From NCBI RefSeq assembly GCF_016801865.2, contig NC_068938.1:66005005-66069004 (forward strand): a DNA stretch of 64,000 nucleotides, in the 5' to 3' direction. Both the position numbers and the translations under genes were made by a program. The stretch's first letter is position 1; every line of letters starts with the position of its first letter. This stretch comes from Culex pipiens pallens (Eukaryota; Arthropoda; Insecta; Diptera; Culicidae). Below the pieces are notes generated by a model. That model made no database searches. It was not told where the DNA came from and worked only from the letters and a program-made list of their open reading frames with translations. This document shows positions 1 to 9,203 of this stretch, one piece after another.

Positions 1-421
1 CAATGTAGATTCGAAAAGTACATTAAATTACCCATAAAATGACATGTTCCAAAAAAAATTTACAGTTGAGTAACGGAAAATGGCAGAGTTTTTAAAACTT
101 TCTTAGTGATTTTTTAGATGAAAAATACGTTTTTTTTCGGAATTTTGAGCACGTCATCATATCGGGCGTCTAATTTTACATAAAAGTCCCTTTGACACCA
201 AATTTCTATCTCATCACTGTTTCAGGCTGCAAATTATTGAAAAACACCTCTTTTTTCGCATGTTCAAAAATAAAAGGGGTCGTACCGGCCCTCTGTCACG
301 AGAAATCAAAAAACGGACCTCGGATTCGTGATCAGAGACAAAAGCTACCCCTTAGGACAAAGTTTCACGCAAATCGTAAAGGGGTCGGGCAACTGCTGTG
401 TGAGTTGGTGGAGAATTACCC
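1..421 (+). repeat. Right arm of a GGGTAATTCTC foldback repeat (cut by window edge)
   Basis: This stretch closely matches 58695-59113, the right arm of the palindrome at 57771-59113, and its reverse complement matches that palindrome's left arm. It ends in the same terminus (GAGAATTACCC). The rest of the copy lies upstream of the window. The short open frame at 192-458 belongs to the repeat and recurs at 58883-59095, so I do not call it a gene. Confidence 0.8.
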
Positions 422-946
422 ATATAAAAAATCGAAAATTAAAATATACGGAATTTGAAAAAATGCTTTATGTTAAAAAAATTATGATTCAAAAATCGTA
501 ATTTTTCCGTGTGTCTTTTTTCTGAAAAGTCATCATCAATTCCTTTGTCGAATTGGTGTCTTCGACAAAGGAATTGATGAAGACTTTTCAGAAAAAAATC
601 ATCAAAAATTAAAGAATATCGAATATTTACGTACCATTTTGTATGAACAGCTGCCAAAAATGTATGAAGACTTGTATGGGTGAACCAAGGACACAAAATG
701 GCTTCTTTGGTCTTAGGGAAGGTCTCCATAAAGTTTAAGCCAAATAAAAAAGTTCAATAAAAAATCGGCAGATTTTAGCAAAACCTGGAATTTCCTGTTC
801 CCTTTTTTTTAAATTTTATCCCGGTTTTTCCGTAATAAAATAAAATATACATTTTGGTCTGGAAATTCAGATTTTCATGTAAAAATAGTGGAACAGCTAT
901 ATACTTAGTATCCTATCGAATACTTTAAGTATTTGAATATTAACCT
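422..946. repeat. AT-rich flank with a perfect hairpin and an old repeat fragment
   Basis: A strong inverted repeat lies at about 518-597: AATTCCTTTGTCGAA is followed after about 8 bp by its complement. About 610-740 resembles the palindrome repeat whose best copy is 33970-36240; the shared part is the CAGCTGCCA...ACAAAATGGCTTCTTTGG segment. About 780-880 resembles 12600-12700. The last bases (TTAACCT, 940-946) look like the outer end of the terminal repeat continued at 10769. No gene is seen. Confidence 0.6.
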
Positions 947-2507
947 TGTAACCTGCCTGCTGCAGTTTACCATCGCAACAGTAGAAGTCTGCGAATAATA
1001 AGAAGAGTGCCCTAAGCCATCCCAATCAGGGCAAAATTTAATCTTTTGTCTTCTAGAATTTTTATAAAACCACTACACTTACAACACAAACAAGAAGCCA
1101 AGAACCATCATCATCATCGATTGCGGCTTCCCAGCAGCCGATCGGTGCGGATTGCGCGCTGACTCTCGCGAGTGCGTGATCTCCCAGCTAACCGTACGCA
1201 CATAAGGCACGTATGCACTAGATATTGGGCAATTTCAAAACTGAAGGCCGATCGTTGATTAATTACCCTAGCACAAAACACAACAAGCACATCCACCGAT
1301 TATGTTTATGCTCGTCACCACATCAACATACCGGACCAACATCAACCATGCCAGCATCAAACTAATTTCCCGAGGGGGAAATCAAGTCGAGCAGCCACCC
1401 TGGCGATGCCCCGGTACTCACTCTCCAATCTCTTATCGGCCAACATCAACCAGAGCCGTGAGTGATAAGACGAGGCGCGATCGGTCAACCAATATAGCCG
1501 ATCGTCGCCCGCAGATCGTCATCAGTCACTGGTTTAGCGTAAAGGAGACCGCGTCGATCGTCAACCCGTCAACTTTTCCGCCGGACGATCGACCTCAAGA
1601 AGAAGTTTTGTTCGAGGAATCTCTGTGGTGAAAACCGTCTCACCAGTGTAATTTGTGCGGATTTTGTGGTGTTAGCATAAATGTAATTTTGATTGTTTCG
1701 CCTAGGAGGAAGAACAAGGCGTGGAATAATAACCGCACTGGAGTGCGAGGTGCCGCGACACCGTAAATTGGTCGTGGTGGAGAGGTAGAGTGGCGACCCT
1801 CCCTCGTGTGCTTAATTGGTGTTAATTTGAGTCTTTTCTGTACTTTTTGTGTGCTAGTGAGGTGGCGTCTACGATCAGCATGGAAAGCATGGCCATGCTG
1901 GAGTAGATAGGAGTACTTGAGATCGGTAAGATAAAGCTGCTAAACCGTCTCTAAAATAAGTCCCAAAATGTGCTTCGTCCCTGAAATGTGTTCTAATTGT
2001 TCTGTCTGCCATTGTGCAGGCCTTCATTTCCTGTTTCGCAAGCTAAATTCCATCATGGCTGGAGCCGTGGTGTGGAGCAGTGCGCTGCTGTGCATTCCTG
2101 CCGACTGGACGGCGGGGCAAATGCACCGGATGGCCGGCGTTCTCGCCGGTGACCAAGCTGGGTTCTGCCCGGGCAGCAACGTTGTTCCGGATCGTCGAGG
2201 GATACACGGGGGTCACACTCACACACATAGGTTTACACCCGCAACTCTAGTTTTAAGGACGCCAACTAGGTTTAGTTCGCCAATATAGATGTAAGTACGC
2301 TAAAATCCCCTCTTTTATTTCTGTGTAGGTTGAATTTATCCTTGTCTTGGGAGGGCTGGTTGATTATCTGGGATTCTGTTGGAATTCGACCCATTTTTAT
2401 TGTTTGCTGTGTTCTATTGCATCTGTGCAGGAAATGGTACTCCTGCTATTCAATAGTACTCCATCTTGTCTCATGCTCGCACTTTCCCCGGAAATGGGGA
2501 GGTGACA
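947..2507 (+). repeat. 5' LTR
   Basis: Starts TGTAACCTGC and ends GTGACA, and is repeated 8257 bp downstream. At 1561 bp it is long for an insect gypsy-type element. A TATAAAA box lies at 1063-1069. The LTR carries a 109-codon ATG frame (1302-1631) that is identical in the 3' LTR, and a 106-codon frame (1968-2288). Neither resembles a protein I know. Two stretches look like introns (see findings). Confidence 0.95.
1063..1069 (+). promoter_or_regulatory. Probable LTR TATA box
   Basis: TATAAAA lies 116 bp inside the LTR, followed about 10-30 bp later by CACTTACAAC and similar A/C-rich sequence where transcription could start. The same motif occurs in the 3' LTR at about 9320. The assignment rests on motif and position only. 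Confidence 0.5.
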
Positions 2508-2510
2508 AAA

Positions 2511-2523
2511 TGGCGCCCAACGT
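2511..2523 (+). other. Primer binding site, tRNA-Lys type
   Basis: TGGCGCCCAACGT begins three bases after the 5' LTR. It is complementary to the 3' end of insect tRNA-Lys (…ACGTTGGGCGCCA), which is the primer used by gypsy-type elements. The match covers 13 bases. Confidence 0.85.
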
Positions 2524-3653
2524 TAATAAAAGTACAGCGGAATCAATTACCAGTGTCTTCTGAACAATCAGCCATTTTAAAAGGATTTTTCAGCGTTGCT
2601 TTTTGTGAAATAAAAGAAGATTTTGTACATTTAATTTGTAATCTTCTAATTCTTAGCTGTTGTAAATAATTTTCCCATTCTTTGGATTTTTGTAAATAAT
2701 TTCCCTAGCTTTAGAAACTTGTAAATAATTCACTAATTTTAGAATTTTGTAAATAATATACTAATATTTAGTTATAATTGTAAATAATTTGCAAATGGAA
2801 TTGTAAATAACCCTGAACGTGGAAAATTTTGTAAATTTTGTACATAATTTTGAACTAATCATATATTCTCTCCTGATTTTGATTTTCTAGGATTATGTGA
2901 TCAATTCAAGAGATCGCCAACGATGGAATAGTGTACACACACAAGAATTGATGAAAAGTGATAAATTTGAAACATAAAACTGTAAATAGATCGTTTTGAT
3001 TGGGATTAATTTGATTTTTCTCCCAGATGTAGTTGAGGTTGAAGTGATCATGAGAATTTTTTGTAAATATTTTCAATACGAGAAGTGATGGGAGGAAATT
3101 TTGTATATTTTGTACATTTGTATATATGATTTTTTGTTTTTGGCTGTAAATAAATGATGAATTTGAACTTGCATGAATTTTAACTACTTTAAGAAGAAAA
3201 CATAAAAAAAAAGAAGTTTTGCAGGATGAAACCGGCCTCGCTGGAGACTTGAGTCCAAGACGATGACGGTCAGTAATAGGATCTTGATTGGATCTCGAAT
3301 TCGGTCTTGATAACCTGGAAACAGCGCTGAGTCACTGACGATGACGCCCTATGACCCCGAGGAGTAACGATTTATCGGAGGTTGATTCTTGTCTGACTGA
3401 TTCTTACCAAAAAATATTAGAACTTTTAGAATTTTGCATGAATATTTATTATTTTAATTCTAGTAAATGGTGGATTTGGAAATGAAGCAGGATGAAGGCC
3501 GATTCTCAAAGTATCGTTCATGTAAACAGTTTTTGCTAGAAAAGTATAATTTGTTGTGTGAGTGATTTGGAAATCTATTCAATCATTTTTATCTTATTTA
3601 TTTATTTATTTTTTTAAATTGTGCTTGTGAAAGATTAAGTGAAAAAGGACACT
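2524..3653 (+). other. Retrotransposon 5' leader with TTGTAAATAATTT repeats
   Basis: This is untranslated sequence between the primer site and gag. From about 2640 to 2850 a degenerate unit TTGTAAATAATTT recurs roughly seven times with 10-40 bp spacing, and TTGTAAAT/TTGTACAT variants continue to about 3150. From about 3220 to 3380 the sequence is less AT-rich. No long frame is present. The repeats could serve in packaging or polyadenylation control, but the sequence does not show this. Confidence 0.6.
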
Positions 3654-5426
3654 ATGGCTGAAGAAGAAGAGGAAATTTTCTTGACCTCATCTGAGACCAG
3701 TGCTACGGAATCATCGGGTACTGAGAGTGAAACTGAAAGTAGTGATAGTACGGGTGAAAGCGTTAAAAGTTCTAGTCCGGTTATGAATATTAAGAAAATG
3801 AACCCCAAGCAGATCAAAAGGTTGACAATTTCGCCGAGATTTATGAGGAAGTTATCTGAAGTTTATGCAAGCAAATCACAAGAGCAGAAGAAAAGGTGCG
3901 AAAAAGATGATCCAGCAAAGAAGAAGAGTCCCATCCCTGATCCTCCCCCGCCGCCACCAAAACCTAAACCTGATTCCCCAAAATCTGATCCTCCAAATCC
4001 TGATCCTCAAAATCCCGAATCATCAAAATCAAAACCATCCAAAGATAAGAAGAACAAGAAGAAGGAAGATGAGTCAGGGAAGAAGAATAAGAAGAAATCT
4101 AAATCTAAAGATGATAAGGGAGGTGCACCTGATTTGGACCTTGATAAGCCACCTAATTTAGATGAAGTTAAGCCGGAGGATTCTGAAAAACTTTTGCCGC
4201 CTGGATTTAACATAAAATCAGCTTCTTTTGAGAATGTTAATTTTTCGAATAATCCGTTGTTTTACAACATGAACACTTCTGGTAGGGCGAATAAGAAGAC
4301 TTTACCAATATCGCAGTGGCCCATCAAATACAGTGGCACAGACAATGGTATAGGGTTGAATTTGTTTTTGCGCAGAGTAGAATTTTTTGCTCATTCTGAG
4401 CGGGTGACTAAATCAGAGCTGTTTGAATCAGCACATTTGTTACTGGTTGGGCCAGCTCAGGATTGGTTTGTTTCGAAGTGGCCGACTTTTAGGAATGAAG
4501 ATTGGGATTTTTTCATTCATGCTTTGAGACATCAGTACCTGCCGAACAACATTGATCATTACATCAAAGTGAGATCGTTTTCTATGTCACAAAACAAAAA
4601 TGAAACTTTCTCAAACTTTTTGGTCAGGATGGAGCAGTTCTTTTTGTGCCGAACAACACCACTAGCTGAGGAAGACAAATTTGATATTATTTGGCACACA
4701 ATGAAGTGGCACTACAGGGACAGGTTGGCGCTAATCAAAAGGAAGGGAATGAGCATCAATGAGCTAGAAGATCTATGTGGCAGAATTGATAATTGCAATG
4801 AAGGGTTGATGAATCGTCTGGTACAGTCGTTTGATAATCAAAATATTCACGAAATCATTACGGAAGGACCATCTACGAGTTACAAACTGCAAGAACCTCA
4901 TGAGCGTAGGAGAAATCAACAAAATCAGAGCCAGTTAGTTAATCAAAGTCGTGAGGATAGGGACAATCATGCAGGTCAATCAACAACAAGGAATAATCAA
5001 ACAAATCAACAAAATAGCAATCGACACAATCAAGCAAACCAAAATACAACAAGATCTAGTCAGTCTAACCAAAATCATTCAAATACAGGTCAGTCTAGTT
5101 CATACAATCAAAACAACTATAGAAACAACCAGCAACAACAACAAAATTACCAGAATACAAACAGAAATCAAAATACTCAAGAAAGAGGAAGAACGCAAGA
5201 AGAGTTCTATCCAGAGAATGGTTGGAGATCGTTAAATAGGGATCAAATTTTGCATTATTACAAACAACCTGATGGTCGTATTTGTTTAAATTGTCGTAAG
5301 TTTGGACATCATTTTAGTACTTGTTATTCTCGTCGCAATGTTTTTTGTTGTATTTGTGGTTTGCCAGAATTTCATTATGAGGAGTGTCCATTCTGTGAAG
5401 AAAAAAACAGGCGAAGGGAAAATTGA
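3654..5426 (+). CDS. gag: Gag polyprotein of the Ty3/gypsy element
   Basis: Structural protein that packages element RNA in virus-like particles. The first ATG is at 3654; the open frame extends 15 bases further upstream through a GTG, but ATG is the natural start in an animal. The product is 590 residues. Order: an acidic Ser/Glu N-terminus; a Pro/Lys-rich linker with a run of prolines; a capsid-like region around WPIKYSG...LFLRRVEFFAHSE; an Asn/Gln-rich, prion-like stretch; and at the C-terminus a canonical CX2CX4HX4C zinc knuckle (CLNCRKFGHHFSTC) followed by a second Cys/His cluster (CCICGLPEFHYEECPFC). It ends at TGA 5424-5426, and pol is reached by a probable -1 frameshift. The frame is intact. 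Confidence 0.92.
   Translation: MAEEEEEIFLTSSETSATESSGTESETESSDSTGESVKSSSPVMNIKKMNPKQIKRLTISPRFMRKLSEVYASKSQEQKKRCEKDDPAKKKSPIPDPPPPPPKPKPDSPKSDPPNPDPQNPESSKSKPSKDKKNKKKEDESGKKNKKKSKSKDDKGGAPDLDLDKPPNLDEVKPEDSEKLLPPGFNIKSASFENVNFSNNPLFYNMNTSGRANKKTLPISQWPIKYSGTDNGIGLNLFLRRVEFFAHSERVTKSELFESAHLLLVGPAQDWFVSKWPTFRNEDWDFFIHALRHQYLPNNIDHYIKVRSFSMSQNKNETFSNFLVRMEQFFLCRTTPLAEEDKFDIIWHTMKWHYRDRLALIKRKGMSINELEDLCGRIDNCNEGLMNRLVQSFDNQNIHEIITEGPSTSYKLQEPHERRRNQQNQSQLVNQSREDRDNHAGQSTTRNNQTNQQNSNRHNQANQNTTRSSQSNQNHSNTGQSSSYNQNNYRNNQQQQQNYQNTNRNQNTQERGRTQEEFYPENGWRSLNRDQILHYYKQPDGRICLNCRKFGHHFSTCYSRRNVFCCICGLPEFHYEECPFCEEKNRRREN
5402..5408 (+). promoter_or_regulatory. Slippery heptamer A AAA AAC for -1 frameshifting
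   Basis: In the gag frame the codons read GAA-AAA-AAC, giving the classic X XXY YYZ heptamer A_AAA_AAC 15 bases before the gag stop. A -1 slip continues directly into the pol frame with no stop between. Downstream, GGAGG 5428-5432 can pair with CCTCC 5456-5460, and CTCCC 5443-5447 with GGGAG 5465-5469, which is the order of an H-type pseudoknot. The 19-base spacer is longer than the usual 5-9, so that structure is tentative. Confidence 0.75.
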
Positions 5427-8400
5427 AGGAGGTGGTTTTCCCCTCCCCCGCAAATCCTCCAGGTGGGAGAACTGAACCGATGATAGATTTATTTCAGCAA
5501 ATAGCAGATGAAGTTGATGTGGGTGGAGAGTGTGCATCTGATTCAGAGCATTCTGATAGGGAATATGAAAGGACATTTGAAAGTGTGAATGAAGTTTGTG
5601 TTGATTTTAGTGGCGATCAGAGATATTTTCTAAAATTCAATGTTTTAGGGTTGCAACTGCATGGATTGTTAGACAGTGGTAGTAATGTGTCAATTGTAGG
5701 AGAAAATTTTGGAAATCTTACTAGCTTTTTGGAGATTCAACCGTTAGAGAATGAGATTTCAATTTCGACAGCGAGTGGTGATGCGATGGAAGTTTTAGGT
5801 TTTGTTGATGTACCTTTTAATGTGGATAGAGTTACTAAAATTTTACCTTGTTTAGTTGTACCGGAGTTAGACAACAGGTGCATACTTGGGATGGATTTTT
5901 TTAAACTGTTTAATATTACTTTGTCATTTTCTGGTTGTGATCGTAATAATGTTTGTTGTATTGAGCAATCAACTTATTTTGTTAACAATACTGAATCTAG
6001 TCAAAATCGAAATCCCGATGCCCATGTGCTCACTGCTGAACAAGCAGAGGAAATGAAAGTAATCTCTGATTCATTTAAGGTGTCAAAACCAGGGACTTTA
6101 GAAACGTGTAATGTTATGGAACACACAATTGAACTTAGTGATAGCACTCCAATTCATCTTAATCCACACCCATTTTCACCTGCGATTCAAAAGAAAGTTT
6201 ATACAGAAATTGATCGTTTACTTAAGATGGAAATTATAGAACCTTCAAGATCTGACTGGGCTTTGCATGTTGTTCCAGTTCAGAAAGAAAGCGGTGAAAT
6301 GAGGCTGTGTCTTGATGCTAGAAAGTTAAATGCGAAAACAATTAGGGATGCTTATCCATTGGCAAGTACAATGAGAATTATCAGTAACTTAGGCAAAAAT
6401 AAATACTTTTCTGTGATAGATTTAAAGGAGTCGTTTCTGCAAGTGATGTTGTCTGAGGAGTCTAGGAGATTATGTAGTTTCAAAATAATAGGAAGAGGTT
6501 TATATCAATACAAACGATTACCATTTGGACTAATAAATAGTAGTGCAACTTTGTCCAGGATTTTAGATAAAGTTTTGAAAGAGGGAATGTTCGAGCCATA
6601 TATTTTTTCCTATCTCGATGACATCATTGTTGCGACAGAGACTTTTGAAGATCATGTGAAGTATTTAAAAATTGTGTCCGAGTGTTTACGTGAAGCAAAT
6701 CTGTCTGTGAATATTGATAAATGTAAATTCTGTCTGCGTAAAATCAAATATTTAGGTTTCATTCTTTCTGAAGAGGGCTATCAACCCAACCCTGAGAGAG
6801 TGGCAGCGATCTCCAAGTTTGTTAGACCACAAACTCCAAAGGAGATTCGCAGATTTTTGGGGATGGCAGGATATTATCGTAGTTTTATTCCAAATTTTGG
6901 CGGGATTGCAGCCCCAATCTCAGATTTGCTCAAAGGTAAACCCAAGAAGGTTCAGTGGAACGATCAGGCTGAACATGCTTTTATTAAACTAAAAGAATGT
7001 CTCATGTCTGAACCTGTTCTCGCTAATCCCGATTGGTCGAAAGAATTTAAAATTCAAACTGATGCAAGTGATCTTGCCATTGCAGGTATTTTAACGCAAG
7101 AGGTTGAGGGGAAGGAACATATTATTGCCTATTTTTCCAGAAAGTTGAGGTCGTGTGAGAAAAAGTATGCTGCGACAGAAAAGGAAGGATTAGCTGCACT
7201 TGAATCAATTGATCATTTTAGAACATATGTTGAGGGTTCACATTTTGAATTAATTACAGACTGCTCAGCGGTAACATACATTCGAGATTCTAAGTGGAGG
7301 CCAGGGTCACGCTTGTCTCGCTGGTCAGTGCAACTGCAAGGCCATGCGATGACCGTTAAGCATAGGAAAGGTAAAGAGAATATTGTCTGTGATACTTTGA
7401 GCCGAGCAGTATGTGCTATCTTCACTGATTCCACGTCAACTTGGTTCACAAATTTAAAACAAAAAGTAACTAGCAACCCCGAAGACTACCCGAATTTCAA
7501 AATTGAGAATGGAGATTTACACAAATTCATCGCGGCAAGATCAGACTTTGAAGGTAACCGGTTTGAGTGGAAGTTAGTTGTTCCACCAGACAAAGTCACA
7601 CAGTTAGTCGTAGAACAACATGAACAACTAATGCACCTAGGAACTGATAAAACGTTAGAAAGAATCAAATTAAAATATTACTGGCCAAAAATGAAATCAG
7701 ATGTGAAACGAATTTTGTCTAAATGTGCTAAATGTAAACAAGCAAAATATCCAACTGTTGCAACTGTACCGCCGATGGGGGAGCATAAAAATGCTACTCG
7801 TCCTTTTCAAATGATCGCGTTAGATTACATAAGTGGTTTTGTTCGTAGTAAACATGGTAATATGGATTTGTTAGTTTGTTTAGATGTTTTTACAAAGTTT
7901 GTCAGATTATTTCCTGTGAGAAAGATAAGTGTTGAGAGTTTAACTGAAATTATAGAAAAAGAGTGGTTTTTAAAATACGGTTCTCCGCAAGTTGTGATAT
8001 CGGATAATGCTGTGACGTTTCTAGGCAACAAATTTCAAGATTTATTACAAAAATATCATGTTCATCATTTTAAAAATAGTCGAAGACATTGTCAAAACAA
8101 CCCGGTAGAACGCGTTAACAGAGTTATATTAGCTTGTATTAGAACGTACTGCCAGGAAGATCACCGACTGTGGGATAGTCGCTTATCAGAAATAGAATTT
8201 GCAATTAACAATACAAAACATTATTCAACCGGATTTACACCTTTCTTCTTAGCGCATGGGTTTGAGTCGGTTCTAGATGGGAGAGATCATCATCAAGGTG
8301 GTCAAACTTCTGACCCATCACCTGACCGATTTGTCCAGCAGAGAAGGGCGGTGCTTGGTCCGTTGTATGAGAAAGTAATTGAAAATAACAGAAAACAATT

Positions 8401-8647
8401 TAATAAATACAAAAAGAGTTACGATAGCAAACATAAAACAGTGCCGCAGGAATTTAATGTTGGTCAAAAAGTGTATAAGAAGAACTTCAAAATTTCAAGT
8501 GCCCCAGATAATTATGCAGCTAAATTGGGCCCAGTTTATGTTCCATGTAAAGTAATTGGGAGAAAAGGCGCTTCATCTTATGAGCTAGCCGATGAAGAAG
8601 GAAGAAATATTGGTATTTTTGCTGCTCAGGATTTAATACCCGCATAG
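5408..8647 (+). CDS. pol: Pol polyprotein (protease, reverse transcriptase, RNase H, integrase)
   Basis: This is the replication polyprotein. It lies in the -1 frame relative to gag and has no ATG at its head, so it is probably made as a Gag-Pol fusion. Residues are counted from the codon at 5423. Aspartic protease: DSG at 84-86. Reverse transcriptase: first Asp in SVIDL at about 333, LPFGL at about 366-370, catalytic YLDD at 397-400. RNase H: TDAS at about 546. Integrase: HHCC zinc finger (H733, H738, C768, C771) and a D,D-35-E-type triad at D801, D861, E896. The frame is continuous to TAG at 8645-8647. Protease-RT-RNase H-integrase order marks Ty3/gypsy rather than copia. All catalytic residues are present. 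In RT the usual DLKSGFHQ-like segment reads DLKESFLQ, a conservative variant. Confidence 0.95.
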   Translation, partial: QAKGKLKEVVFPSPANPPGGRTEPMIDLFQQIADEVDVGGECASDSEHSDREYERTFESVNEVCVDFSGDQRYFLKFNVLGLQLHGLLDSGSNVSIVGENFGNLTSFLEIQPLENEISISTASGDAMEVLGFVDVPFNVDRVTKILPCLVVPELDNRCILGMDFFKLFNITLSFSGCDRNNVCCIEQSTYFVNNTESSQNRNPDAHVLTAEQAEEMKVISDSFKVSKPGTLETCNVMEHTIELSDSTPIHLNPHPFSPAIQKKVYTEIDRLLKMEIIEPSRSDWALHVVPVQKESGEMRLCLDARKLNAKTIRDAYPLASTMRIISNLGKNKYFSVIDLKESFLQVMLSEESRRLCSFKIIGRGLYQYKRLPFGLINSSATLSRILDKVLKEGMFEPYIFSYLDDIIVATETFEDHVKYLKIVSECLREANLSVNIDKCKFCLRKIKYLGFILSEEGYQPNPERVAAISKFVRPQTPKEIRRFLGMAGYYRSFIPNFGGIAAPISDLLKGKPKKVQWNDQAEHAFIKLKECLMSEPVLANPDWSKEFKIQTDASDLAIAGILTQEVEGKEHIIAYFSRKLRSCEKKYAATEKEGLAALESIDHFRTYVEGSHFELITDCSAVTYIRDSKWRPGSRLSRWSVQLQGHAMTVKHRKGKENIVCDTLSRAVCAIFTDSTSTWFTNLKQKVTSNPEDYPNFKIENGDLHKFIAARSDFEGNRFEWKLVVPPDKVTQLVVEQHEQLMHLGTDKTLERIKLKYYWPKMKSDVKRILSKCAKCKQAKYPTVATVPPMGEHKNATRPFQMIALDYISGFVRSKHGNMDLLVCLDVFTKFVRLFPVRKISVESLTEIIEKEWFLKYGSPQVVISDNAVTFLGNKFQDLLQKYHVHHFKNSRRHCQNNPVERVNRVILACIRTYCQEDHRLWDSRLSEIEFAINNTKHYSTGFTPFFLAHGFESVLDGRDHHQGGQTSDPSPDRFVQQRRAVLGPLYEKVIENNRKQFNKYKKSYDSKHKTVPQEFNVGQKVYKKNFKISSAPDNYAAKLGPVYVPCKVIGRKGASSYELADEEGRNIGIFAAQDLIPA

Positions 8648-9203
8648 ATTCGTACTAACTGATTAGGTTTCAATTTTAGTGTGTTGTGATTATTTATTTA
8701 AGTGAAATTAGTATGATATAGTATGTTTGATAGTATACATGAGGGTTGGCCACCCAATTAATGAGTGAGATTGTTTGATAGTGAGAGTGAATGAATAAAA
8801 ATGATTGAAGGGATTTAGTGTTGATTTTAAAGTGTGTGAAAGTTTAATTTATTATTTTAAAGTGTTGCATGAACGACTTTGCATGAATGGGATGAATTCA
8901 ATTTTACCTAGGAATTTTTGAAAGAGTGTGTGTACCAAGAATGTATTTATCGAAACCTAATTGAATGTACTGAATCCAGAATCCAATTTATGATCAATGA
9001 ACAAATGGACTTACAAGAAGAAAAGAACTGTATCATAATAAGACACTGGGATTGTTTTAACTGTGAGTTTATTAAATTGGATTCCGCTTGTCTGTTGTGG
9101 GAGAGTGGGTTACGAGGAGTGTCTAGCGACCACAGCAATACTGGTCTTAGATATCTTCCTTTGGTTGATACTAATCCCATATTTCTGTCTGGTGTGGGGG
9201 TAT
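8648..9203 (+). other. Retrotransposon 3' untranslated region and polypurine tract
   Basis: A 556-bp AT-rich stretch between pol and the 3' LTR. It has no env-like frame, signal peptide or transmembrane frame; the 96-codon frame at 8918-9208 runs into the LTR and looks incidental. The G-rich stretch GGTGTGGGGG (9191-9200), just before the LTR, is the probable plus-strand primer. Confidence 0.7.

Noticed and set aside
439..729. 96-codon minus-strand frame
   Set aside because: Lies across a hairpin and repeat fragments; no conserved sequence.
8648..9203. Possible env gene making the element an errantivirus
   Set aside because: Only short frames, with no signal peptide or transmembrane segment; the element has gag and pol only.
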